NCBI RefSeq assembly: GCF_900115955.1
Contig: NZ_FOYL01000026.1
Coordinates: 1 to 54,876 of the forward strand
DNA: 54,876 nucleotides
From: Lentzea waywayandensis
GTDB lineage: Bacteria > Actinomycetota > Actinomycetes > Mycobacteriales > Pseudonocardiaceae
Direction: 5' to 3'
The notes below the pieces were generated by a model, which saw only the letters and a program-made list of their open reading frames with translations, was not told the DNA's origin and ran no database searches. Of this stretch, positions 26,570 to 34,880 are shown in pieces (position 1 is the first letter of the stretch; each line of letters begins with the position of its first letter). Made by a program: the position numbers and the translations under genes.

Positions 26570-27832
26570 ATGGACAGGCGTCACTTCCTCCGCGTCACCG
26601 CTGCCGCGGGAGCCGGGTTGCTGGTCAGCGGCACGGCATCCTGCGCCACCTCGGCGTCCTCCGGCCCGGTCACCCAGGCCGCCGGCACGGCCACGATCCA
26701 GTCGAACCTCTCGGCGCCTGCTGCCAAAGCGGCGATCGACGCACTGGTGAAGGCGTTCAACGACAAGAAGGGTGCGCAGGCTTCGGTCAACACCGTGGCC
26801 TCCGAGACCTTCCGGACCCAGCTGCCGAGCTACCTCACCTCGGCCAACCCGCCCGACCTCTTCACCTGGTACCCCGGCGCACTGCTGAAGGGGTACGAGG
26901 AAAAGGGTCTGCTGCTCGACATCAGCGATGTCTGGCAGACCATGGGCGACTACCCCCAGTCGTTCAAGACGTTGAGCGGCAAGGTGTTCGTGCCGACGAC
27001 GTACTACTGGTGGGGCTTCTTCTACCGCAAGTCCAACTTCGCCAAGTGGGGTGTCACCCCGCCGAAGACCTGGACCGAGTTCGTCGAGCTGTGCAAGACG
27101 TTGCAGGGCAAGGGTGTGATCCCGCTCGGCATGGGCGCGGGATCTGACTCGCCGTGGACCGCGTCGAGCTGGTTCGACTACTTCAACATCCGCGTCAACG
27201 GAGCCGGGTTCCACCGCGAACTCCTCGCGGGCAAGCAGAAGTTCGACGACCCCAAGGTGAAGGCCATCTTCACGCCGTGGCGCGAGGTTCTGCCCTACAC
27301 CGACCCCAACGGCACCGCGATCGGGTTCCAGGAGGCCACGACCGCGATGTTGCAGGGCCGCACGGGAATGCTGCTCACCGGCGCGTTCTTCGCCGACGCG
27401 GCACCGAAGGACGCGATCGACGACATCGACTTCTTCCGGTTCCCGATCATCGACCCGAACGTGCCGCTGGCGGAGGAGGGTCCGACCGACGGCTTCTTCG
27501 CGAGCGCCAAGTCACCGCACGTCAAGGAACTGAAGGAGTTCCTGACCTACGCGGCGACGGCGGAGGGTCAGGAGGCCTACATCAAGGCCTCGTCCGGCAC
27601 GGTCCTGCCGACGCACCCGAACGCCAAGGACTCCGGCACGCCTCTCGTCACGAAGGGCCGCCAGCACCTCAAGGAGGCCGCGGAGATCACCCAGTTCTTC
27701 AACCGCGACTCCAGCGACGCGTTGCAGCCCACCGCGGACGCCGCGCTGGTCAAGTTCCTCCAGCAGCCCGACCAGCTGGACACGATTCTGACGACCTGGC
27801 AGAAGGCCGCCGAGCAGGTGTGGTCCTCCTGA
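26570..27832 (+). CDS. ABC transporter sugar-binding protein (family 1 solute-binding)
   Basis: 420 residues. RRHFLR at the N-terminus followed by a hydrophobic stretch and TASC at about residue 28 suggests a twin-arginine lipoprotein with a weak lipobox. The body matches carbohydrate-binding SBPs: TAVDALVKAF-like start of lobe one, NPPDLFTWYPGALLKGYEEKG, GKVFVPTTYYWWGFFYRK, and the MLLTGAFF hinge area. It captures an alpha-galactoside such as melibiose, raffinose or galactosyl oligosaccharides (inferred from the GH36 and GH27 neighbours) and delivers it to the two permeases downstream. Confidence 0.9.
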   Translation: MDRRHFLRVTAAAGAGLLVSGTASCATSASSGPVTQAAGTATIQSNLSAPAAKAAIDALVKAFNDKKGAQASVNTVASETFRTQLPSYLTSANPPDLFTWYPGALLKGYEEKGLLLDISDVWQTMGDYPQSFKTLSGKVFVPTTYYWWGFFYRKSNFAKWGVTPPKTWTEFVELCKTLQGKGVIPLGMGAGSDSPWTASSWFDYFNIRVNGAGFHRELLAGKQKFDDPKVKAIFTPWREVLPYTDPNGTAIGFQEATTAMLQGRTGMLLTGAFFADAAPKDAIDDIDFFRFPIIDPNVPLAEEGPTDGFFASAKSPHVKELKEFLTYAATAEGQEAYIKASSGTVLPTHPNAKDSGTPLVTKGRQHLKEAAEITQFFNRDSSDALQPTADAALVKFLQQPDQLDTILTTWQKAAEQVWSS

Positions 27833-27833
27833 C

Positions 27834-28679
27834 ATGACCAGCATGACCAGAAGCTTCACCCGAGTCCCTCCGATCCTGCTGTTGTTCGTGCTCATCCCGT
27901 TGCTCGTGGAGGGGTTCTGGGTCTTCTGGCCCGCGGTGCAGGGGTTCTGGCTCGCGCTGACGAACTGGGACGGCGTCTCGCCGCCCCGGTTCGTCGGGCT
28001 CGACAACTACGCCAGGATGATCGACGACCCGGTCTTCCACACCGCCGTCACCAACACCGCGATCTGGCTCGTGCTCTTCGGCGGGCTGTCCGCGGTCGGC
28101 GGCCTCGGAATGGCCGTGCTGCTGCAGAAGGAACGCCGCGGCGTCGGGATCTACCGGGCCGCGCTGTTCGTACCGGTGGTGTTCTCGCTGGTCGCCACCT
28201 CGCTGATCTGGCAGGTGCTCTACCAGCCGGGCGGGATCTTCGACAGCAGCCCATTGGCCGACCCGGACACGGCGCTCCACGCGGTGCTGGTGCCGGCGCT
28301 GTGGCGGCAGGTCGGGTACGTCATGGTGCTGTACCTGGCGGGCCTCAAGGGCATCGACCCCGGGCTGTACGAAGCGGCCACTTTGGACGGTGCCACGGCC
28401 TGGCAGAAGTTCCGGCACATCACGTGGCCGCAGCTCGGCTCGGTCAACTCGGTGGTGCTGTCGGTGATCGTGATCGACTCGCTGCGGTCGTTCGACGTGG
28501 TGTGGTCGATGACGCGCGGCGGTCCCTACCACTCGTCCGAGCTGCTCAGCACCTACATGTACTCGACCGCCTTCCAGTCGCTCAAGCTCGGCTACGCATC
28601 GGCACTCGCCGTCGTCATCTTCGTGCTGGCGTTCGGCGTGATCGTGACCTACCTCGTCCGCGCGTTCCGGGAGAACTGA
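27834..28679 (+). CDS. sugar ABC transporter permease (MsmF/UgpA type)
   Basis: 281 residues, six membrane helices. The cytoplasmic EAA loop EAATLDGATAWQKFRHITWP near 180-200 contacts the ATPase. The N-terminal long first helix (PPILLLFVLIPLLVEGFWVF) is typical of the MalF/UgpA group. The start lies 1 bp after the binding protein stop. It forms the channel with the next gene product. No ATPase gene is in the operon, so a shared MsiK-type ATPase is expected. Confidence 0.92.
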   Translation: MTSMTRSFTRVPPILLLFVLIPLLVEGFWVFWPAVQGFWLALTNWDGVSPPRFVGLDNYARMIDDPVFHTAVTNTAIWLVLFGGLSAVGGLGMAVLLQKERRGVGIYRAALFVPVVFSLVATSLIWQVLYQPGGIFDSSPLADPDTALHAVLVPALWRQVGYVMVLYLAGLKGIDPGLYEAATLDGATAWQKFRHITWPQLGSVNSVVLSVIVIDSLRSFDVVWSMTRGGPYHSSELLSTYMYSTAFQSLKLGYASALAVVIFVLAFGVIVTYLVRAFREN

Positions 28680-28680
28680 G

Positions 28681-29505
28681 ATGTCGGGTAGCACTTCTTC
28701 TGGCCGCGTCTTCCACGCCGTGGCGGGCACGATCTCCGTGCTCTGGCTGCTGCCGATCGTCGCCGTGCTCGTCACGGCGGTCCGCAGTTTCGACGACATC
28801 GCCGCCAACGGCCTCGCGTCGTTGCCCCAGTCGTTCACCTTCGCCGGGTTCGCCGACGCGTGGACCAACGGCGGCGCGGGCGCCATGTGGAACAGCGTCC
28901 TCGTCACGGTGCCGACGGTGTTCCTCTCGCTCGCACTGAGCGCGGCGGCGGCGTACGCGTTGAGCCGCTTCGAGATTCCCGGCCGGCGCTCGATCATCCT
29001 GCTGATGCTCGCGGGCAACCTGCTGCCTCCGCAGATCCTGCTCGTGCCGGTGTCGAAGCTGACCGAGCTGCTCGGCATCTACGACACGCTCTTCGCGCTG
29101 ATCGTGGTGCAGGTCGGCTTCGGACTCGGCTTCTACACGTTCGTGCTGCAGGGCTTCATGCGCGCCATGCCGAACGAGGTGCAGGAGGCCGCCACGATCG
29201 ACGGTGCCGGTCCCGTGCAGATCTTCTGGCGGATCGTGCTGCCGATGACCAGGCCCGCCCTGGCCGCGTTGGCCGCGCTGGCGTTCACCTGGATCTTCAA
29301 CGACCTGCTGTGGGCGATCACCGTGCTGCGGTCCTCGGCCGTGATGCCGGTGACCCCAGCGCTGCTCGCGTTGCAGGGCCAGTACGTCTCCAACTGGAAC
29401 GTGATCGCGGCCGGTTCGGTGATCGCGGCGATCCCGACCGTCGCGGTGTTCCTGCGGTTCCAGCGGCACTTCATCTCCGGACTCGCTGTGGGAGCAGTCA
29501 AATGA
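28681..29505 (+). CDS. sugar ABC transporter permease (MsmG/UgpE type)
   Basis: 274 residues, six helices, with the EAA loop EAATIDGAGPVQIFWRIVLP near 165-185. It partners the previous permease. Its TGA overlaps the ATG of the GH36 gene (ATGA), so the importer and the intracellular alpha-galactosidase are translated as one unit. Sequence character (FEIPGRRSIILLMLAGNLLP) is that of the MalG/UgpE group. Confidence 0.92.
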   Translation: MSGSTSSGRVFHAVAGTISVLWLLPIVAVLVTAVRSFDDIAANGLASLPQSFTFAGFADAWTNGGAGAMWNSVLVTVPTVFLSLALSAAAAYALSRFEIPGRRSIILLMLAGNLLPPQILLVPVSKLTELLGIYDTLFALIVVQVGFGLGFYTFVLQGFMRAMPNEVQEAATIDGAGPVQIFWRIVLPMTRPALAALAALAFTWIFNDLLWAITVLRSSAVMPVTPALLALQGQYVSNWNVIAAGSVIAAIPTVAVFLRFQRHFISGLAVGAVK

Positions 29506-31442
29506 CCTGGACCCTCCGGATGGCCACCACCTCCTACACGGTGGCCGTCGAACCGGGTGGCCGCTGGGCCGAACTCGTGGCCTGGGGCCCGCACGGCGTC
29601 GAGACCGGCCCGTCGCCTTTGCGGAACCTCGGCGACATCCACTTCATCACCGAGGCCGACGCGGCGCCGATCGAGTACGCGCCGCGCGGCGAGCGCCCGT
29701 TCACCGGCGCCGACCTCGAACTGGACGGCGACTCGTGGTTCACGTTCGAGGGCGCGGACGAGTCGGACGGCGTGCTGCGCCTGGCCTTTGTCGACGAAGT
29801 CGCCGGCCTGCGCACCGTGCTCTGCTACCAGCCGGAGACCACGGTCGACGTGCTGTCGCGATGGGTCGAGGTGACCAATCTGCGAGACGAGCCGGTCCGT
29901 CTCGGCAGGATCGGTTCGGCGGGCGTGTGCCTGCCCGTCCGGGAGCCTCGACTGTCCTTTCTGCACGGTGAGTGGGCTCGCGAGTTCCAGCTGGACCACG
30001 TCTCCCTGCCCGCGGGCGGGTTCCGAATCGGCAGCTCCTACGGCGTTCCCGGGCACAATTACGCGCCCTGGTTGTCCGTGGACGACACGTGGGGCGTGTC
30101 GCTGGCGTGGTCCGGTTCCTGGGAGATCACGGCCGAGGTCGAGCCGTCCGGGCTCACTCGTGTGCGTGCCGGAATGCTCGGCCCGGTCGTGGTCGGGCCG
30201 GGGGAGACCTTCACGACCCCGGAACTGGCGCTGGCGTACTCGACGGACGGCCTGGCCCGCGTCTGGCACGCCTACGACCGGCTGCGTTCCAGGCCTGCTC
30301 GCAAGCCCGTGCTCTACAACTCGTGGGAGGCGACGGGCTTTGAGGTCGACCTGCAGAAGCAGCGCGACCTGGCCCGCATCGCCGCCGACCTGGGCGTCGA
30401 GCTGTTCGTGGTGGACGACGGCTGGTTCGTCGGCCGCCACGACGACACCGGCGGCCTCGGCGACTGGTACCCGGAGTCGCCGGACTTCGGCGTGTTCGTC
30501 GAGGACGTGCGGGGGATGGGCCTGGAGTTCGGCCTGTGGGTCGAGCCGGAGTGCGTGAGCCCGAAGTCGCGGCTCTACGCCGAACACCCGGACTGGGTGT
30601 ACCGCGCCGAGGGCCGCGAGCCGACGCTGATCCGCAACCAGATGCTGCTCAACCTGGGCCTGCCCGAAGTCTACGAGTTCGTCGTCTCCACTTTGGACAG
30701 ACTGCTGACCGACTACCGGATCAGCTACCTGAAGTGGGACATGAACCGCCCCGCCACCGAACGTCCGCTCGACCAGGACGACGCCCACGTCCGCAACTAC
30801 TGGCGCGTGCTCGACCACCTGCGCGAGAAGCACCCGCACGTGCTGGTAGAGGGCTGCGCGGGCGGCGGCGGCCGGACGGACCTCGCGACCACCGGCAAGG
30901 TCGACGTGGTGTGGCCCAGCGACAACACCGCCCCGCTCGACCGCCTGAAGATCCAGCACGGCTTCCTGCACATGCACGCCCCGCACCTGATGTCCTCGTG
31001 GGTGACGGACGCGCCCGGCTTCTTCGACGCGCGCCCGCGTTCGCTCAAGTTCCGGTTCGTGCTGGCCATGGCCGGTGTGCTCGGTATCGGCGCCGACGTG
31101 CGGCACTGGTCCGCCGAGGAACGCTCCGAGGCCGCTCAGCTGATCTCCCGCTACAAGGACATCCGCGATGTCGTGCACGGCGGCGAAGCGCACCTGCTGA
31201 ACGACGCGATCCAGTACTCGAGTGACGACCGGATCGTCGTGCTGGCCTGGAACACGGGTTCGCTCACCGGGGTGCCGATGGTGCCCGGCCGGTCGTCACG
31301 CGTGAAGTTGCAGGGCTTGACCGGGTCCTATGTGGACGAGAACGGGCAGGTCTACTCGGCGGCGCACCTGACCCATGTCGGGCTGCCGTTCGCCTGGTCG
31401 CAGACGAACGACGCCGACCTGGTCGTGCTCAAGCCGCTCTGA
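29502..31442 (+). CDS. GH36 alpha-galactosidase
   Basis: 646 residues from the ATG at 29502. An N-terminal beta-supersandwich (1-260) precedes the (beta/alpha)8 barrel and a short C-terminal sheet. YLKWDMNR carries nucleophile Asp413. VEGCAGGGGRTD and WPSDNTAP carry the acid/base Asp474, in order as in GH36. It lacks a signal peptide and so acts in the cytosol on imported alpha-galactosides, releasing galactose. Last gene of the import operon. Its 3' end overlaps the convergent dgoA by 14 bp. Confidence 0.93.
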   Translation: MTWTLRMATTSYTVAVEPGGRWAELVAWGPHGVETGPSPLRNLGDIHFITEADAAPIEYAPRGERPFTGADLELDGDSWFTFEGADESDGVLRLAFVDEVAGLRTVLCYQPETTVDVLSRWVEVTNLRDEPVRLGRIGSAGVCLPVREPRLSFLHGEWAREFQLDHVSLPAGGFRIGSSYGVPGHNYAPWLSVDDTWGVSLAWSGSWEITAEVEPSGLTRVRAGMLGPVVVGPGETFTTPELALAYSTDGLARVWHAYDRLRSRPARKPVLYNSWEATGFEVDLQKQRDLARIAADLGVELFVVDDGWFVGRHDDTGGLGDWYPESPDFGVFVEDVRGMGLEFGLWVEPECVSPKSRLYAEHPDWVYRAEGREPTLIRNQMLLNLGLPEVYEFVVSTLDRLLTDYRISYLKWDMNRPATERPLDQDDAHVRNYWRVLDHLREKHPHVLVEGCAGGGGRTDLATTGKVDVVWPSDNTAPLDRLKIQHGFLHMHAPHLMSSWVTDAPGFFDARPRSLKFRFVLAMAGVLGIGADVRHWSAEERSEAAQLISRYKDIRDVVHGGEAHLLNDAIQYSSDDRIVVLAWNTGSLTGVPMVPGRSSRVKLQGLTGSYVDENGQVYSAAHLTHVGLPFAWSQTNDADLVVLKPL

Positions 31443-32022
31443 TCAGGGCTTTGATCTCCTCGATCGGCGTGCGGGCGAGGGCTGACCCGACCCCGCACGC
31501 CACCGCCCCGGCCTCCAGCCACGCCGGAACATCGGCCGGCGCAACGCCACCGGTGGGCACGAGCGGCGCGTAGGGCAGCACAGCGAGCACGTCGCGCACC
31601 CACTGAGGAGTGGGCGCGGGGAACACCTTCACCGCGTCCGCCCCGGCCTCCAGCGCCTGCACGACCTCGGAGACCGATCCGGCACCAGGCAGAACAGCGG
31701 CGCCGTACCGGTGCCCGGCCTGGATCACGGCCACGTTCAGGTTGGGCGCCACCAGGAACTGTGCCCCAGCCCGCACCGCGGCGACAGCGGAAGCCTCGTC
31801 CAGCACGGAGCCGGCGCCGATCACGGCAGACGGGTAGTCCGCGCGGAGCTGCCGGATCGCCTCCAGCGCACCGGGGTTCGTCAACGGCAGTTCGAGGGAC
31901 GTGAGACCCGCGTCCAGCAACGGAACGGCGGCCTCGACAGCGGTAGCGGCGGACGCGGTGCGAACGATCGCGATGATGCCCTGCCGCACGACTGCCTGGG
32001 TGATCTCGTAGCGGTAGCTCAC
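31429..32022 (-). CDS. dgoA: 2-dehydro-3-deoxy-6-phosphogalactonate aldolase (KDPGal aldolase)
   Basis: 197 residues from the GTG at 32022; a longer frame upstream runs into the operator. IIAIVRTASA is the first strand. Glu in SLELPLTNP is the catalytic acid, and the -PL-x-x-P form is closer to E. coli DgoA (EIPLNSP) than to the KDPG aldolase Eda. Lys132 in DAVKVFPAP forms the Schiff base. PTGGV binds phosphate. It splits KDPGal to pyruvate and glyceraldehyde-3-phosphate. Divergent from the GH27 gene across a DgoR-type operator. Confidence 0.88.
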   Translation of the reverse strand: MSYRYEITQAVVRQGIIAIVRTASAATAVEAAVPLLDAGLTSLELPLTNPGALEAIRQLRADYPSAVIGAGSVLDEASAVAAVRAGAQFLVAPNLNVAVIQAGHRYGAAVLPGAGSVSEVVQALEAGADAVKVFPAPTPQWVRDVLAVLPYAPLVPTGGVAPADVPAWLEAGAVACGVGSALARTPIEEIKALIRAA

Positions 32023-32040
32023 GCCCGTCAGCCTACTACA

Positions 32041-32065
32041 CATAAATTACGAATTATTCTTGACA
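32041..32065. promoter_or_regulatory. DgoR-type operator/promoter copy 2 (divergent dgoA - GH27)
   Basis: Begins CATAAATTACGAATTATTC and ends TTGACA, 24 of 25 bases identical to the element at 26515-26539. It lies 19 bp from the dgoA start and 31 bp from the GH27 ATG, whose ribosome site is GGGGAGG (32081-32087). Such conservation in an otherwise very GC-rich sequence shows a common regulator for both promoters. Confidence 0.75.
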
Positions 32066-32096
32066 CCTGTATCAGGCGCGGGGGAGGCTCACGGGC

Positions 32097-34109
32097 ATGT
32101 CGGTTCGCAGAGTCGCGTTGGCCATCGCCTTGATGTCCCTGGTGGCGGCACCCGCTTACGCAGGTGACGACCAGGGAGCGCCCACCTACTACGACAGTGG
32201 TGTCGCCAAGACCCCGTACATGGGCTGGAACACGTATTACGGCCTGGGCGCCCCGACCGAGAAGGACGTGCGCGGTGTCGCCGACTTCCTGGTGAGCAGC
32301 GGGATGCGCGACGTCGGGTACAAGATCGTGTGGATCGACGGCGGCTGGACCGCCCCGGCCCCGCGCGACGCTGAGGGCAACCTGGTCGAGGACCCGGCGA
32401 AGTTCCCCGGCGGCCTCCCGAAACTCGTCAAGGATCTGCACGCCAAGGGCCTCAAGGCGGGCATCTACACCGACGCAGGCCCGTCCGACGGCAAGAACTG
32501 CGCGGTCGGCAGCGGCGGTGGCTACTACGAGAAGGACGCGAAGCGGTTCGCTGACTGGAAGTTCGACGCCGTGAAGGTCGACTTCCTGTGCGGCATCTTC
32601 GCGAACCTCAAGCCCGCGCAGGCGTTCACGGACTTCAGCAAGGCCCTCGCCAAAGCCGGCCGGCCGATGATCCTCAACATCTGCAACCCGGTCACCGGCG
32701 AATGGGGCGTTCCGCACGAGCCGGACCAGACCGCCGACATCTCCTACACCTTCGGCCCGCTGGTCGGCGACTCGTGGCGCACCAGCACCGACATCGCGTT
32801 CGGCACGCCGTACGAGGGCATCTGGCGCGACGTGCTGCGCAACATGGACCGCAACGCCGCGCACCCCGAGTCGAACGGCCCCGGCCACTACAACGACCCG
32901 GACTACCTGATCCCGATGCGCAAGACGCAGCAGGGCACCTACGAGCTCAACGAGGAGGAGTCGACCTCGCAGTTCGTCATGTGGGCGCAGATGTCCTCAC
33001 CGTTGATCGTCGGCTCCGACCCGCGCACGCTCCCGCCGTCGATGGTGAACACGCTCAAGAACCCCGAGATCCTCGCGGTCAACCAGGACCCGCTCGCCAT
33101 CCAGGGCGTCCGGGTCGCCTCGACCGGCGACACCGACGTCTACAGCAAGGTGTTGTCCCGCAAGGGTGAGCGCTCGGTCGTGCTGCTCAACCGTCGCGAC
33201 GTCCCCGCCGAGATGACGGTGAACTTCGCTCAGGCCGGCCTCAAGGGCAACGTCTCGGTGCGGGATCTGCGCGCTCGCGCGGACCGCGGCACGACGACCG
33301 ACAAGTACACGGTGACGGTTCCTCCGCACGGCACCGCGATGCTCAAGCTGCGCGGCACGGACCTCGTGCCCGGTGAGGCAGTCGGTTCCGACGCCACCGC
33401 CTCGCCCGCGATCGCACGGGTCGGCGACGAGGCACTGGTGTTCTCACGCAGCACCGGCGGCGAGCTGAAGATGCTCCGCAACGGTCAGTGGTCGAGCCTG
33501 GGCAAGGCGATCCAGGGCCAGCCCGCCGTACGCACCGTCGGCTCCGACGTAGAGGTCACGGTTCGCGGCAACGACAACCGCGCCTGGCAGCGCACCCTCC
33601 ACAACGGACGCTGGGGCTCGTGGAAGTCGCTGGGAGGCAAGCTCACCGACGCGCCTTCGGTCTCGGCTGACGGCACGATCGTCGCCCGAGGCGAGGACGG
33701 CAAGGTCTGGCTCCACAAGGGCACCTGGACCTCGCTCGGCGCCCCCGGCGACGCCCCGATCTACGGCAGGCCCAGCGTCGCCGGCGGTCAGGTGGCCGTC
33801 CGGACCGCCGCCGACGACGTCTGGGTCCGCCCGGTCAGCGGCGGCCAGTGGACGTCACTCGGAGGCGTGATCTCCGGCAGCCCGACCATGGTCGAGTTCC
33901 AGGACCGGATCTACCTGTTCGCGCGGGCCGGCGACTACACGCTCTGGCAGATCAACTCCTCCGCCGGCGTCTGGGGCGGCTGGTTCAACCGCCCCGAGTT
34001 CCCGAGCAACTCGCTGATCGGCGCCGTCGGTGCTACTGCTGGTGCGGACGGCTCCGCGTGGACGGTCGTGCGCGGGCCGGACAACAGGGTCTACCGGCAG
34101 AAGCTCTAG
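32097..34109 (+). CDS. secreted GH27 alpha-galactosidase with C-terminal propeller-like repeats
   Basis: 670 residues. Residues 1-22 are a Sec signal peptide (ending AYA). The barrel spans about 30-350: TPYMGWNTYYG, GYKIVWIDGGW, AVKVDFLCG with nucleophile Asp162, SWRTSTDI with acid/base Asp232, and GHYNDPDYL. A C-terminal beta-sandwich domain follows to about 420. Residues 440-670 hold five repeats of the type xxW...W.SLGG.....PS/AV, as in tachylectin-like or PLL-like five-bladed propellers, which may bind sugar. It releases galactose from polysaccharides or oligosaccharides outside the cell, complementing the intracellular GH36 enzyme. Confidence 0.9.
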   Translation: MSVRRVALAIALMSLVAAPAYAGDDQGAPTYYDSGVAKTPYMGWNTYYGLGAPTEKDVRGVADFLVSSGMRDVGYKIVWIDGGWTAPAPRDAEGNLVEDPAKFPGGLPKLVKDLHAKGLKAGIYTDAGPSDGKNCAVGSGGGYYEKDAKRFADWKFDAVKVDFLCGIFANLKPAQAFTDFSKALAKAGRPMILNICNPVTGEWGVPHEPDQTADISYTFGPLVGDSWRTSTDIAFGTPYEGIWRDVLRNMDRNAAHPESNGPGHYNDPDYLIPMRKTQQGTYELNEEESTSQFVMWAQMSSPLIVGSDPRTLPPSMVNTLKNPEILAVNQDPLAIQGVRVASTGDTDVYSKVLSRKGERSVVLLNRRDVPAEMTVNFAQAGLKGNVSVRDLRARADRGTTTDKYTVTVPPHGTAMLKLRGTDLVPGEAVGSDATASPAIARVGDEALVFSRSTGGELKMLRNGQWSSLGKAIQGQPAVRTVGSDVEVTVRGNDNRAWQRTLHNGRWGSWKSLGGKLTDAPSVSADGTIVARGEDGKVWLHKGTWTSLGAPGDAPIYGRPSVAGGQVAVRTAADDVWVRPVSGGQWTSLGGVISGSPTMVEFQDRIYLFARAGDYTLWQINSSAGVWGGWFNRPEFPSNSLIGAVGATAGADGSAWTVVRGPDNRVYRQKL

Positions 34110-34119
34110 GAGAACGTGC

Positions 34120-34800
34120 ATGAAGTGCGCGGTGGTGTCGGGTGCGGGTGCCGGAATCGGTGCCGCGACGGCGAAGTACCTGACGGACAACGGTTACCGG
34201 GTCGTCGGGATCGACCTGCGCGGTGATGTGGCCGTGCGGGGAGATGTCAGCGACCCGGAGACCTGGCAGCGAGCGCTCGAGCTGTGTGACGGCGGCGTGG
34301 ACGCGTTGGTGAGCAACGCCTACACGGCCGTGGTCAAGCCGTTGGACGCGACGACACCGGCCGAGTGGGAACGCCAGCTCGCCGTCAACCTCGGCGGCAC
34401 GTTCTACGGCGTCCAGGCTTGCCTGCCGTCGTTGCGTGAACGCAAGGGCTCGGTCGTGCTCGTCTCGTCGGTGCACGCGCACTTCGGCATCCCCGGCCAC
34501 GGCGCATACGCGGCCTCGAAGGGCGGGCTGGTCGCACTGACCCGCCAGCTCGCCGTCGAGTACGCGCCGGACGTCCGGTTCAACGCGGTGCTGCCCGGTC
34601 CCGTGCTGACAGCGGCCTGGGACCGGGTTTCCGCCGAGGATCGGGAACGCAGTGCCCGAGCCACCCCGGCGAGACGCCTCGGCGACCCGGCCGAGGTGGC
34701 CTCGGTGATCGGTTTCCTCCTGTCTCCGGCGGCGTCGTTCGTGACGGGCGCGGAGCTTCTGGTCGACGGCGGCTGGTCCGCGGCGAAGGATTCTTCTTGA
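34120..34800 (+). CDS. SDR family oxidoreductase, candidate galactose dehydrogenase
   Basis: 226 residues from the ATG at 34120 (AGGAGA 7 nt upstream), 10 bp after the GH27 stop. GAGAGIGAATA is the nucleotide loop, LVSNAY replaces the usual NNAG, and SSVHAHFGIPGHGAYAASKGG provides Ser, Tyr130 and Lys134 of the catalytic set. In this locus it is the only oxidoreductase and could oxidise galactose to galactonolactone; the substrate is inferred from neighbours, not from residues. Its stop codon lies at the edge of the TnpB element, so the last few residues may be altered. Confidence 0.75.
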   Translation: MKCAVVSGAGAGIGAATAKYLTDNGYRVVGIDLRGDVAVRGDVSDPETWQRALELCDGGVDALVSNAYTAVVKPLDATTPAEWERQLAVNLGGTFYGVQACLPSLRERKGSVVLVSSVHAHFGIPGHGAYAASKGGLVALTRQLAVEYAPDVRFNAVLPGPVLTAAWDRVSAEDRERSARATPARRLGDPAEVASVIGFLLSPAASFVTGAELLVDGGWSAAKDSS

Positions 34801-34880
34801 CTTTCTCATCCATGGAGACGAGAGGATTCCCGCGGCTCGCGCCGCGGGGGTTTCTGCTTCGTCGCCGACTGCCCGCCCGG
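34801..34880 (-). ncRNA. candidate 3' part of the TnpB guide (omega) RNA
   Basis: TnpB guide RNAs derive from the 3' end of tnpB and the adjoining element end. Here CCCGCGGC-TCGC-GCCGCGGG (34829-34848) is a perfect 8-bp stem with a 4-nt loop just inside the 3' end of tnpB, followed on the minus strand by GAATCCTCTCG, similar to the right ends of other actinobacterial IS605-group elements. The guide would then be the flanking bases, which are the last codons of the SDR gene. Boundaries are inferred. Confidence 0.4.
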
